Assembly: GCA_944351315.1 (NCBI GenBank)
Contig: CALVPL010000033.1
Location: 1-18,736, forward strand
From: an uncultured Bacilli bacterium
GTDB lineage: Bacteria; Bacillota_I; Bacilli_A; RF39; UBA660
DNA length: 18,736 bases
Reading direction: 5' to 3'
Part shown: positions 1 through 6,925 of the stretch, in pieces
Position numbering within the stretch: position 1 is the first letter of the stretch
Layout: each line of letters starts with the position of its first letter
The notes under the pieces: generated by a model
The model's input: the letters and a program-made list of their open reading frames with translations, nothing else
Databases searched by the model: none
Told to the model about the DNA's origin: nothing
Position numbers and translations under genes: made by a program

Positions 1-45
1 TATATTTTCAAAAGTTTTACTAGTAGATTTAACAATTTCTTCCAT
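1..45 (-). CDS. 5' end of an unidentified leftward gene (partial)
   Basis: Only the first 15 codons are inside the window, reading MEEIVKSTSKTFENI on the minus strand; the gene continues beyond base 1. The start is well supported. An ATG at 43-45 lies about 5-6 bases behind a strong Shine-Dalgarno sequence (AAAGGAGGG, bases 50-58), and an extended -10 promoter sits 40 bases further upstream. The visible residues are too few to assign a family, so no function is proposed. It is divergent from the rightward cysteine-peptidase operon. Confidence 0.7.
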   Translation of the reverse strand, partial: MEEIVKSTSKTFENI

Positions 46-85
46 TCTGCCCTCCTTTTTAAAATACTCGTTTTAAATCTTCTAT

Positions 86-115
86 ATTATAACATAAAAG
101 AGCAGATTTTGTATC
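86..115 (-). promoter_or_regulatory. Probable sigma-A promoter of the leftward partial gene
   Basis: On the minus strand a perfect TATAAT (86-91) is preceded by TG plus one base, making an extended -10 element. The -35 region is weak (GATACA at 110-115, 18-base spacing), which is common when the extended -10 is present. The expected transcript start is near base 79, leaving a leader of about 35 bases that contains the AAAGGAGGG site. Confidence 0.55.
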
Positions 116-469
116 CACTCTTAAATTTACAATATTGTGGAATATATCCTTCTAAAAACAATTTTCAAATTTTGTTAATTTCTATCCATTTTGATTTTTA
201 CTACATCCAACTCATCAATAAAATTATTTTGTAATTTGTATGATTATGAGATCTTAATTTTATTCTTATATTCTAATGTTTTCTATAATTCACATCATAC
301 TAATATTCATTTCCATATTTCTAATTTCATTATTTAATAATTTTCATAATAATTTAATATTTTTTCTAGTGTACCATATCCGTCAAATTAGACAAATACG
401 AATAAAATACAAATATAAGTTTCTATATACTCAAACTAGACTTATCTTTACTAAATTCTGTTCATTTCA
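116..469. other. AT-rich intergenic stretch with no recognised feature
   Basis: This stretch lies between two divergent promoters and is very AT-rich, with many short T- and A-runs. A 65-codon open frame starting at 276 has no ribosome binding site and a composition typical of AT-rich non-coding DNA (mostly I, F, L, N), so I do not call it. I see no convincing hairpin terminator, RNA gene, operator palindrome or gene remnant. Confidence 0.6.
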
Positions 470-498
470 TTGAAATTTATAAACTATGGCTTTATAAT
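470..498 (+). promoter_or_regulatory. Sigma-A promoter of the C39-peptidase operon
   Basis: TTGAAA at 470-475 and TATAAT at 493-498 are separated by exactly 17 bases. The transcript would start near 505, about 30 bases ahead of the ATG at 536. This rules out an in-frame start at 470, which lies inside the -35 box. Confidence 0.7.
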
Positions 499-535
499 TA
501 TACTAAGATACTTTACCAAAATACGTGGAGGTTTT

Positions 536-1894
536 ATGAAAAAAGGAAAGAAAAAAATTCTTTTTAAAATTCTTCTAGGGTGTATTCTCAGTTTATGTGT
601 TTTATTACTTCTTTTTTTTATTCTAAATAAAATGGCAATTCGAGAAAACCTAAAAGGAAAAATTAAACAGAATGTTATTATAGAATATGGAAAAATGATT
701 AGCTTAAGTGATATTTTGCAAACCGAAGACATAGAAAATATTGAAGTTTCTCCATCACTTGAAACACTTACAGAAGTTGGTGATTATCCTTTAAAAGTCA
801 AAATAAATAATGAAACATTTGAAATAAACTTATCTATTAAAGATACCACCGCTCCTAATTTAGAAGTTCATGATGTTACAAAATATATGGATGAAGAACT
901 TCCTGTTGTAACCGATTTTGTTGCCTTTTCTTCCGATTTATCGAATTATGAATTTTCACCTATTCATCTAGAAAAGACTTTAGGTGAACATGAAGTTTTA
1001 ATTGCAGCAGTAGATCAATACGGTAATAAAACAGAAAAAACAGCAAAATTCACTTTATTAGAAGATAAAGATCCTCCTATTTTTGCTGGTTTAACTCCAA
1101 TTTCAATAATTGCTGGATCAAAACCAGATTTAAAAAGCGGAGTTTCAGCAGTTGATGCCCGATATGGTGATCTGGAATTTACAGTAAACGATAGCAATGT
1201 ATCTTATTACACTCCTGGAAAATACACCATCACCTATTATGCTAAAGATCCATTAGGAAATGAAACCTATAGCACCAGAGAAATTACAATTAATCCAAAA
1301 CCAATAACTTATATGATCCAAAATTTTCCAGTATACAATCAATATCCTAATTATCCAAATGGTTGTGAGAGTATAGCTTTATATAACCTTCTTAGATACT
1401 ACAACATAAGTGTTACTCCTGAAGAAATCGTCGAAAAGCTAAAAAAAGGTGATGGCCCATATTGGTCTGGCAATACTTTATATGGTGGAAATCCAGAAAT
1501 TGAATTTGTCGGCGATCCTCGTGATATCCACGGATATGGAGTTTTTCAAAAACCGATTTTAGAAGTAGCTAATACTTTTAAACCTGGAATGATCGATTAT
1601 ACTGGACATAGCCTAAATGAAGTATTAGAATTAGTAAAAAACAAGATTCCTGTCCAAGTTTGGGTTTCTATCAATTTAAGAGATACAAGCGTCTGCACTC
1701 ACTGGATTTACAGTCCAACCGGTCAAACCATCAATTGGATTTGTGATTTGCATAGTGTCGTGATCGTTGGGTATACTAATACTAGTGTTTTTGTTTCCGA
1801 TTCCTATACCGGAAGAATCGAAGAATACAACCGATCTCAATTTGAAAAGATGTACAATCTATTCGGAAAAAGAGCATTATATTATCCAAATTAA
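536..1894 (+). CDS. Membrane-anchored Ig-like protein with C39-like cysteine peptidase domain
   Basis: The 452-residue protein starts at ATG 536, with GGAGG at 527-531 and a promoter just upstream. A lysine-rich N-terminus and one hydrophobic helix (about 9-31) suggest a membrane anchor with the rest outside the cell. Two Ig-like/DUF5011-type modules follow (about 103-175 and 179-255), each opening with D-x(0-2)-PP or APN and closing with a G-x-Y/H-x-(V/I) strand and AxDxxGN. The C-terminal part (about 260-452) matches the papain-fold C39-like family (Peptidase_C39_2). The expected triad is visible: Cys277 in NGCES, His406 in DLHSVV and Asp422 in VSDSY. The substrate is unknown; C39-like domains cut leader peptides or act on cell-wall or surface proteins. 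The gene is followed 15 bases later by a small Cys-motif protein, probably in the same operon. Confidence 0.8.
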   Translation: MKKGKKKILFKILLGCILSLCVLLLLFFILNKMAIRENLKGKIKQNVIIEYGKMISLSDILQTEDIENIEVSPSLETLTEVGDYPLKVKINNETFEINLSIKDTTAPNLEVHDVTKYMDEELPVVTDFVAFSSDLSNYEFSPIHLEKTLGEHEVLIAAVDQYGNKTEKTAKFTLLEDKDPPIFAGLTPISIIAGSKPDLKSGVSAVDARYGDLEFTVNDSNVSYYTPGKYTITYYAKDPLGNETYSTREITINPKPITYMIQNFPVYNQYPNYPNGCESIALYNLLRYYNISVTPEEIVEKLKKGDGPYWSGNTLYGGNPEIEFVGDPRDIHGYGVFQKPILEVANTFKPGMIDYTGHSLNEVLELVKNKIPVQVWVSINLRDTSVCTHWIYSPTGQTINWICDLHSVVIVGYTNTSVFVSDSYTGRIEEYNRSQFEKMYNLFGKRALYYPN

Positions 1895-1909
1895 AAAGAA
1901 GGTGATATT

Positions 1910-2683
1910 TTGAAAAAACGTTATATTATTCTCAGTGGAATGATTCTTTTAATTCTTATTTGTATTGGAAGTGTCTTTCTTTTACAAAAAGATTTATTTA
2001 TCGAAAAAATTCAAATTAAAACTCCGACTAAAGAATTAAATACTGGTTCAACTCTAATTCAAGAGCTATATACGATAGCAAATCCTAGTAATGATGGAGC
2101 AATTTTAAAAGAACTATATGATGACGGTCAGGCAGACAACGGCTATATTCTTGCAATGGGAGCTATGAATTATATAAGAAAAAACATTTCAATCAATGAT
2201 CCAATGGTTCAAAATATGATGTTTACAGCAACCATTTCTAAAGAAGAATTAAAGCAAAGCATCTATGAAATATTAGGAGAAATTCCTTATGAAGATGAAA
2301 GCTTTTATGTTTTAAATCCCGATTATGGAGTATGTGGTTTTACCTATCAACCAGAAGTCGAACGGTATGTAAGTTTAAATGGCTGTGGTGGTTCAAACAC
2401 CGAAACGTTCTTAAGAAAAGTACTATCAGCTAGACAAGAAGAAAATTATATTTATATTCTTGAAAAATCCATATACGTTTATAACGATTGGGATGAATAT
2501 ATCAGCAGAAATTACATTTATAAAGATTGTAGCAAAAACGAAATGATTGACTATCAAGAAACAGAATCGACAGAAAGTAAACCATTATCCATTGAAAATT
2601 ACTTAGACAAAGCTGCAACCTATGAATATGTTTTCGAAAATAATAATGGCCAATATATCTTTAAAGGATTAAGAAAAATTTAA
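1910..2683 (+). CDS. Membrane-anchored protein with CGFTY/GCGG two-cysteine motif (unknown family)
   Basis: I do not recognise this 257-residue family. It uses a TTG start with AAGAAGGTGATA just upstream (1897-1908), 15 bases after the peptidase gene, so the two are probably co-transcribed. The N-terminus has basic residues then a hydrophobic helix (about 5-26), indicating a single membrane anchor or uncleaved signal with an outside domain. Two cysteines lie 17 residues apart, Cys142 (VCGFTY) and Cys159 (NGCGG), and could form a disulfide outside the cell; Cys207 is extra. The facing gene on the other strand is a paralogue sharing Q-[DE]-LY, A-x-ILK-[QE]-LYD, the two-Cys motif, a YIY segment and a C-terminal YEY-x-F. 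A beta-rich C-terminal end is likely. No catalytic motif was found. Confidence 0.7.
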   Translation: MKKRYIILSGMILLILICIGSVFLLQKDLFIEKIQIKTPTKELNTGSTLIQELYTIANPSNDGAILKELYDDGQADNGYILAMGAMNYIRKNISINDPMVQNMMFTATISKEELKQSIYEILGEIPYEDESFYVLNPDYGVCGFTYQPEVERYVSLNGCGGSNTETFLRKVLSARQEENYIYILEKSIYVYNDWDEYISRNYIYKDCSKNEMIDYQETESTESKPLSIENYLDKAATYEYVFENNNGQYIFKGLRKI

Positions 2684-2709
2684 AAAGTAGGAATTATCCT
2701 ACCTTTTTT
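2682..2709. terminator. Shared bidirectional terminator between convergent paralogues
   Basis: GTAGGA (2687-2692) pairs with TCCTAC (2697-2702) around an ATTA loop. It is flanked by A5 on the left and T6 on the right, so it works as an intrinsic terminator on both strands. The stop codon of the rightward gene (2681-2683) touches the A-run, and the TAA of the leftward gene (2694-2696) lies in the loop. Confidence 0.75.
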
Positions 2710-3389
2710 ATACTTTCTAAAACATAACGATCTTTTTCTTTTCTAAATGTATATTCATAAATAGAACCTTCATCAATATATTTTGTCCCATCTACATCCG
2801 TAACAACTCCATCATATTCTTGAATCGTATCAATAAGTTTTTCTCGATCAGCATCATTATAAATATATACTTCCTTAGTATTCAAATCTTTAAAAATATC
2901 TAAAATTTGTTCTTGAATAATTACCTTGTCATCTTTTTTTTGAGCATTCAACAATTTTTGATAAAGATATTCATTTGGTATTCCCCCACATCCATCAAAA
3001 GGTATATATTCCTTATTTTCTTCATCATATGTATAGCCACAATGCCCATTTATAAAAAATTGTATCGTTTTATGCTCAACGGTTGCATCATCACCTAGTA
3101 GTTCTTTTATACTCTGTTCAACCTCTAAAGCACTTATAGTCCCAGGATCCTCTTCTCCGACCAAACTTAAAATACCTATATAGATTTTATAATCATCAGA
3201 AAGTTCATTATCATATAATTGTTTTAAAATAAATGCTTGTTTATTAGGAACTATCTTTTGATATAAATCTTGCACAAAAGAAGAATTTATATCTAAAGAC
3301 TGGTTCTTATTTTGAAAACCAACAAAAACAAGTCCACCAACAAGCGAAAGACCTAAAAAGCCAATGATAACCCATTTATATTTTTTCAA
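2694..3389 (-). CDS. Membrane-anchored protein with CGYTY/GCGG motif, paralogue of the facing gene
   Basis: The 231-residue protein starts at TTG (3387-3389), 18 bases after the lepB stop, with a weak AGGG site; it is probably co-transcribed with lepB. It has an N-terminal hydrophobic helix (about 6-25) and an outside domain. The motif CGYTY (Cys117) and DGCGG (Cys134) keeps the same 17-residue spacing as the rightward paralogue, and similarity runs through most of the domain: FVQDLY, AFILKQLYD, VYIYNDAD and YEYTF. It lacks the third cysteine of the paralogue and is 26 residues shorter. The function is unknown. Position behind signal peptidase I and the likely disulfide suggest an exported role, which is inference only. 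Confidence 0.7.
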   Translation of the reverse strand: MKKYKWVIIGFLGLSLVGGLVFVGFQNKNQSLDINSSFVQDLYQKIVPNKQAFILKQLYDNELSDDYKIYIGILSLVGEEDPGTISALEVEQSIKELLGDDATVEHKTIQFFINGHCGYTYDEENKEYIPFDGCGGIPNEYLYQKLLNAQKKDDKVIIQEQILDIFKDLNTKEVYIYNDADREKLIDTIQEYDGVVTDVDGTKYIDEGSIYEYTFRKEKDRYVLESIKKVG

Positions 3390-3407
3390 AATATACCCTA
3401 TCTCTTT

Positions 3408-3911
3408 TTATTCTATTTCACTTTTTATGACTCCAAATTTATCAAATGGAAAAATCACAAAATCTGTTCGGCCTTCAATATCTTTTTCTTTAACTGGTCC
3501 AATAATTCGACTATCTAAAGAAATACTGCGATTATCTCCTAATAAAAAATACTCATCATCCCCTAAAGTAACAGCCTCAAAATCACTGGTTTCATTCGTT
3601 GCATAAGGATCTTCTATTTTATGATCATTGATATAAATCACCCCGTTCTCACATTTAATCGTTTCACCAGGTAATCCATATATTCTTTTTATTAAAGTAT
3701 CATCTTTTTTGCCATCGACAATCAAATCCGCTACAACCATATCATATCTTTCTATTTCTCCTATTCGATAAAGTAACATAATTTCATTTCCACTTAAAGT
3801 ATCATACATACTCTGGCCATTTACTTTAATCGGAGTAACTAAAAAGGTCCGAATCAAAAAAACAACAAGCAAAATTATAGCATATGGCAAGATTTCTTTT
3901 AGTATTTTCAT
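3408..3911 (-). CDS. lepB: Signal peptidase I
   Basis: Type I signal peptidase (family S26) cleaves signal peptides from exported proteins at the outer face of the membrane. At 167 residues it is the short single-anchor Gram-positive form. One N-terminal transmembrane helix (about 9-26) is followed by the catalytic serine Ser34 in NGQSMYDTL. The general base Lys75 lies in LIKRIYGLPGE, and the conserved box GDNRSISLDSR lies near the end. All signature boxes are intact. The start at ATG 3911 is supported by a GGTGAT site just upstream and an extended -10 promoter. It lies between rplS, which has its own terminator, and the Cys-motif paralogue, with which it probably forms a two-gene unit. Type I signal peptidases in Firmicutes often occur in several copies, so this may not be the only one. 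Confidence 0.93.
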   Translation of the reverse strand: MKILKEILPYAIILLVVFLIRTFLVTPIKVNGQSMYDTLSGNEIMLLYRIGEIERYDMVVADLIVDGKKDDTLIKRIYGLPGETIKCENGVIYINDHKIEDPYATNETSDFEAVTLGDDEYFLLGDNRSISLDSRIIGPVKEKDIEGRTDFVIFPFDKFGVIKSEIE

Positions 3912-3926
3912 TTCATCACCATCTTC

Positions 3927-3955
3927 ATTTTATCACGATTTTAAAAGAAATTCTA
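3927..3955 (-). promoter_or_regulatory. Possible promoter of lepB
   Basis: On the minus strand TAAAAT (3927-3932) has an upstream TG plus one base (extended -10). TAGAAT lies 17 bases further (3950-3955) as a weak -35. It sits downstream of the rplS terminator, as expected for an independent lepB unit. Confidence 0.4.
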
Positions 3956-3980
3956 TTTTAACTAAAAAAACATTTTAAGA

Positions 3981-4013
3981 AAAAGAAAAAACAAAGCAAT
4001 TTACGCTTTGTTT
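3981..4013 (-). terminator. Intrinsic terminator of rplS
   Basis: Reading leftward, ACAAAGC (rc of 4005-4011) and GCTTTGT (rc of 3991-3997) form a 7-bp stem around a 7-base loop, extendable by A-T pairs. A T-rich run follows (rc of 3981-3990). The hairpin starts 4 bases after the rplS stop codon. Confidence 0.85.
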
Positions 4014-4017
4014 CAAA

Positions 4018-4377
4018 TTAAGCAGCCTTAACTGAATCGTTTCTTTCTTTAACTTTATATTCTTTACGCATTCCCTTAATAAAGTTAAGTTTCGCACGAC
4101 GAACTAAACCTTTACGAACAACTGTAATTTTGTCAATAGTTGGAGCATTTACTGGGAAAATACGAGTAACACCAATTCCACCAGATTTTTTACGAACAGA
4201 AATGGTTTCAGAAACAGATCCACCTTTTTTAGCAATAACTAAACCTTCAAAAGCTTGGATACGTTCTTTTTTTCCTTCTTTTACCCAAACGTCAACACGA
4301 ACAGTGTCGCCTACACGAATTTCAGGAATGTCTTTACGAATATGTTTAGCATTAATCTTATCTACTAAATTTGCCAT
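4018..4377 (-). CDS. rplS: Ribosomal protein L19
   Basis: L19 is a protein of the large ribosomal subunit at the interface with the small subunit. The 119-residue length is normal, and the conserved core is recognisable: IPEIRVGDTVRV, the EGKKERIQAFEGLVI stretch, GIGVTRIFPVNAPTI and the basic RRAKLNFIK region. The start ATG is preceded by AGAAAGGAA. It is the only gene between its own strong promoter and its own terminator. It is therefore likely monocistronic, and separated from trmD/rimM, with which rplS is often clustered in other bacteria; none of those genes is visible here. A leader of about 75-80 bases precedes it. Confidence 0.97.
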   Translation of the reverse strand: MANLVDKINAKHIRKDIPEIRVGDTVRVDVWVKEGKKERIQAFEGLVIAKKGGSVSETISVRKKSGGIGVTRIFPVNAPTIDKITVVRKGLVRRAKLNFIKGMRKEYKVKERNDSVKAA

Positions 4378-4409
4378 ATCGATTTCCTTTCTATTTTTTT
4401 TTTACATAC

Positions 4410-4437
4410 TATCATTACCTAAAGTAAGCGGATAATA
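4410..4437 (-). promoter_or_regulatory. Hairpin in the rplS 5' leader (possible L19 control element)
   Basis: In the leader, TATTATCC pairs with GGTAATGATA: a 6-bp helix with one G-U pair, a two-base bulge and a two-pair top around a 10-base loop. An L19 leader RNA is known upstream of rplS in Bacillus relatives. I cannot match this one to that family by eye, so regulation is only a suggestion. Confidence 0.25.
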
Positions 4438-4463
4438 CATCACTTTTTTTCAAAAGCAAATAG

Positions 4464-4493
4464 ATTATACCATAGAAAACCTTATGAAATCAA
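4464..4493 (-). promoter_or_regulatory. Strong extended -10 promoter of rplS
   Basis: On the minus strand the -10 box is a perfect TATAAT (4464-4469) with TGG in front, giving the TGnTATAAT extended form. The -35 box is TTGATT (4488-4493), 18 bases away. It is divergent from the fic promoter, with only a few bases between them. Confidence 0.75.
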
Positions 4494-4499
4494 GTCTTT

Positions 4500-4528
4500 T
4501 TGCATTCCAATTCAAAATATGATAGGAT
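4500..4528 (+). promoter_or_regulatory. Probable promoter of fic
   Basis: TTGCAT (4500-4505) and TAGGAT (4523-4528) are 17 bases apart, with TGA directly before the -10 (extended form). Transcription would start near 4535, leaving only about 11 bases before the ATG and placing the AGGTGA site at the extreme 5' end of the mRNA. Confidence 0.5.
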
Positions 4529-4545
4529 AACCAATAGGTGATTTT

Positions 4546-5676
4546 ATGAAAGACAAAAACATTTTACCTTTAGATATTGCAGGCATTCCTTTCTTTTATC
4601 ATGCCGAAGATTTAAAAAGAATTTCTGAAGAAATCCATATCTTTTTAGAAAAAGCTTCTTTTTTAAACAATCCGGATTTTGCCAACCGTGTTCTTTTTAG
4701 TCAAGAAGTAAAATCAAATAACACGATTGAAGGATATCTAGATGACATCAATTTAATTAAAGACATAATTAAACATCCCTCAAATATATTGGATGCTGAA
4801 GAAAAACGCCGAATTTTAAACTTATATCAAGGCTACCGTTACATAAGCACTCATCATGATGTAAATAAAGAAAGTTTAAAAAAGTTATATACCATTTTAT
4901 CAAATGGATTATTAAGTCCTGAAGATGAACAAAATATGGGAGCATTTTATCGAAAAAATCCTGTCTATATTTTCTATTCAGATCGCTTAGACGTCCTTCC
5001 GGAACAAGGGATAGAAGCTTCAAAAATTGAAGAAGCCATGCAAAAATACTTTGCTTTTTTTCATAAATCTATTCCTAAAGATCTTGTCAGTTATTACATT
5101 CACTCGCAAATTCTTCATTTTTATTTCTGTGTAATTCATCCTTATTATGACATTAATGGAAGAACAAGTAGAACCATGAGTATGTGGTATTTGCTAAATC
5201 ATGAAACTTATCCATTTATCATTTTTAATCGAGCTATCCAACTGGACAAAACGTATTATTATAAAGTAATAAGAGAAAGCAAAAAATTTGCCAACATCAC
5301 ATGTTTTTTAAAATACATGTTAGAAAATGGAATCGTAGAATTAGAAAAAGAGGCAGCAATGCAAGAAATAGCAAGCTCTACTTCGACTCACCTATCTGCT
5401 GGAGATTATCAAGCCCTATACTATATTTTATCCATGAAAGGAAATTGGACTCTTGCTGACTTTGCTAGTTTCTACAATCGTTTAAATGATAAAAAGAAAT
5501 TTAAAGAAATCTATACTTCCATGCTAGATCCTTTATTTCAAAAAGGCATTTTAATAAACGGCCCTAAAACAAATAGACACTTTAATGAAATTCAAAATTC
5601 CTTTTTTACAATTGCTCCAAATAAATTAGGCCAAGTAGAAGAATATACCCATTTAGAATTAAAAAGAAAACTCTAA
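4546..5676 (+). CDS. Fic/DOC family protein (probable AMP transferase) with C-terminal winged-helix-like region
   Basis: Fic proteins transfer AMP or another nucleotide part onto a target hydroxyl group. This 376-residue protein has the active-site motif HPYYDINGRTSR starting at His198, matching HPFx(D/E)GNGRxxR except for Tyr at the Phe position and Ile at the first Gly. The catalytic His, the Asp, the N-G-R core and the last Arg are present. An N-terminal segment SNNTIEG (Ser57 to Gly63) looks like the autoinhibitory helix of class II Fic enzymes, with Glu62 as the inhibitory Glu. The region after about 285 resembles the winged helix common at the C-terminus of this subgroup. No antitoxin gene is next to it, which fits an internally inhibited enzyme rather than a two-gene toxin-antitoxin pair. 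The target is unknown. The start ATG has AGGTGA four bases upstream. Confidence 0.88.
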   Translation: MKDKNILPLDIAGIPFFYHAEDLKRISEEIHIFLEKASFLNNPDFANRVLFSQEVKSNNTIEGYLDDINLIKDIIKHPSNILDAEEKRRILNLYQGYRYISTHHDVNKESLKKLYTILSNGLLSPEDEQNMGAFYRKNPVYIFYSDRLDVLPEQGIEASKIEEAMQKYFAFFHKSIPKDLVSYYIHSQILHFYFCVIHPYYDINGRTSRTMSMWYLLNHETYPFIIFNRAIQLDKTYYYKVIRESKKFANITCFLKYMLENGIVELEKEAAMQEIASSTSTHLSAGDYQALYYILSMKGNWTLADFASFYNRLNDKKKFKEIYTSMLDPLFQKGILINGPKTNRHFNEIQNSFFTIAPNKLGQVEEYTHLELKRKL

Positions 5677-5692
5677 CTGATATAAACCCCAT

Positions 5693-5733
5693 AAAAAAAG
5701 AGAAAAATCTTTTTTTGTATAATTTTTCTCTTT
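5693..5733. terminator. Terminator between convergent fic and DNA-glycosylase genes
   Basis: AGAGAAAAAT (5699-5708) pairs with ATTTTTCTCT (5722-5731), extendable by two A-T pairs. Leftward transcripts meet a T7 run (rc of 5693-5699), a good intrinsic terminator for the glycosylase gene. For rightward fic transcripts an alternative AAAAAGA/TCTTTTT hairpin followed by T residues can form. Confidence 0.7.
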
Positions 5734-6209
5734 CAATCGACATATTTTTTGATAATTTGATATTCTCTAGTTAAATCTTCCAAACTCTTCCGAGCATTAG
5801 CTGGAGAAGTACTAGATAAACAAATATCTTCTATTTTATAAATTGGATATAAATATTTTTGATAAATATCATGAGCTTTTTTACCCGTTGTAAAAATTTG
5901 CTGGATCTTAGCTTTTTGAAAAATTACCTCAAGATCATTCGGAACAATATTTTTTATAGAAGCATCACTTGAAGCATGAATTTCACAAGAAGCACAAGTA
6001 TCCCATAAAGCAATTCCATGTTGCAAGCAAAATTCTTTTTTATCCAAAATTTCTTTTCCAAAAACACTTTCCAACACTTTCCAAAAACGATTTTTTGGAT
6101 GCATATAATAAAATCCCTCTTCCCTTGATTTAACACTAGGAATAGAACCCAAAACTAAAACCTTTGAATTTTCATCAAATACAGGTGGAAATTCATGATA
6201 CACTTGCAT
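5733..6209 (-). CDS. Hypoxanthine/uracil-type DNA glycosylase (UDG superfamily)
   Basis: This 158-residue protein belongs to the uracil-DNA glycosylase superfamily and best resembles the small hypoxanthine-DNA glycosylase branch (UDG family 6), which removes deaminated adenine from DNA. Visible motifs are the LGSIPSVKSREEGFYY loop (about 20-35), HPKNRFW (37-43) with Asn40 as the likely active-site Asn, and the second loop SSTSPANAR (132-140). I chose the ATG at 6209 because GGGAGG lies 7 bases upstream. The in-frame ATG at 6224 overlaps the previous stop codon (TAATG) and has no binding site. It is the last gene of the leftward cluster starting at the carboxypeptidase. G:T/U mismatch glycosylases (Mug) are the main alternative. 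Confidence 0.85.
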   Translation of the reverse strand: MQVYHEFPPVFDENSKVLVLGSIPSVKSREEGFYYMHPKNRFWKVLESVFGKEILDKKEFCLQHGIALWDTCASCEIHASSDASIKNIVPNDLEVIFQKAKIQQIFTTGKKAHDIYQKYLYPIYKIEDICLSSTSPANARKSLEDLTREYQIIKKYVD

Positions 6210-6223
6210 AAAAACACCTCCCA

Positions 6224-6925
6224 TTAAGGATAGACATAGGTAATATGTAATCTTGCATAATTTTCATATTTTTTAATAATATCAGAAATTCTTTTCATAT
6301 CTTCAGAAATACTCTCATAAAGAAATGTTAAGTTCGAAATATCTGCGAATAAAAGCTGATAAACTTTTTCGTAAGCATTTTTTATAAAATTCAAATCAAT
6401 AGAACCTTCATTTTTGTCTTCTAAGGAAAAACGATAAAGCAATTCCTTATGCCAACTAAAAACCTGGTGTTCCCGTAAAATTCCAATATTCCAATTGATC
6501 AAATCAAAAAAATATTTAGAATGCGAATCCTTTAGTTGAACCACCATATGATTCCGTGAAAAAGAAGACATCGCTTTTCCTTCTTCTTGTAACTCACACA
6601 GAACCTCTTCTACCTCATACCCAAGTTTTTGAAAAAGCAAAAATAAAATTTCATTTGCATGACGACAACACCCCATACCATTAAAAGGATATAAAGAATA
6701 TGGAATATTCTGAAAAAAGACATATTCAAATTCATTACTTGATGTAAATGAATGACTAGAACTTAAAAAGCCATCATAAAGTAGAAAAACACAGACAAAA
6801 AAATCTTCAAAAACGGTTTCATTTTGTAAAGATTTTATATACCAAGCAAGATTTTCTAAAATTCTTTCATAACATTCTAAAAGAATTTGTTTTTCTTCCT
6901 GAGATACATCATAGCTATAAATCAT
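6224..6925 (-). CDS. Transglutaminase-like superfamily protein (putative)
   Basis: The family is not certain. This 233-residue protein has an ordered Cys-His-Asp set as in transglutaminase-like cysteine enzymes: GMGCCRHANEILFLLFQKLGY (Cys87 preceding a helix), then RNHMVV (His126) and FFDLIN (Asp141). The Cys-helix segment resembles the core G-x-C-x-x-x-A of that fold. No signal peptide or membrane helix was seen, so it is probably cytoplasmic. The role could be protease, amidase or an inactive fold. It starts 15 bases after the SPFH gene with no clear Shine-Dalgarno site; the region just upstream is a hairpin plus T/C run. Its stop overlaps (TAATG) a non-used ATG of the glycosylase frame. 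Translation may depend on coupling to the gene before it. Confidence 0.5.
   Translation of the reverse strand: MIYSYDVSQEEKQILLECYERILENLAWYIKSLQNETVFEDFFVCVFLLYDGFLSSSHSFTSSNEFEYVFFQNIPYSLYPFNGMGCCRHANEILFLLFQKLGYEVEEVLCELQEEGKAMSSFSRNHMVVQLKDSHSKYFFDLINWNIGILREHQVFSWHKELLYRFSLEDKNEGSIDLNFIKNAYEKVYQLLFADISNLTFLYESISEDMKRISDIIKKYENYARLHITYVYP

Noticed and set aside
276..473. 65-codon open frame in the AT-rich left gap
   Set aside because: No ribosome binding site, composition of random AT-rich DNA, and its end overlaps the promoter of the peptidase operon.
470..535. Longer start for the C39-like protein
   Set aside because: These bases contain the -35 and -10 boxes and the GGAGG site, so translation must begin at 536.
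4546..5676. Fic toxin with separate antitoxin
   Set aside because: No small antitoxin gene flanks it, and the inhibitory helix motif lies inside the protein itself.
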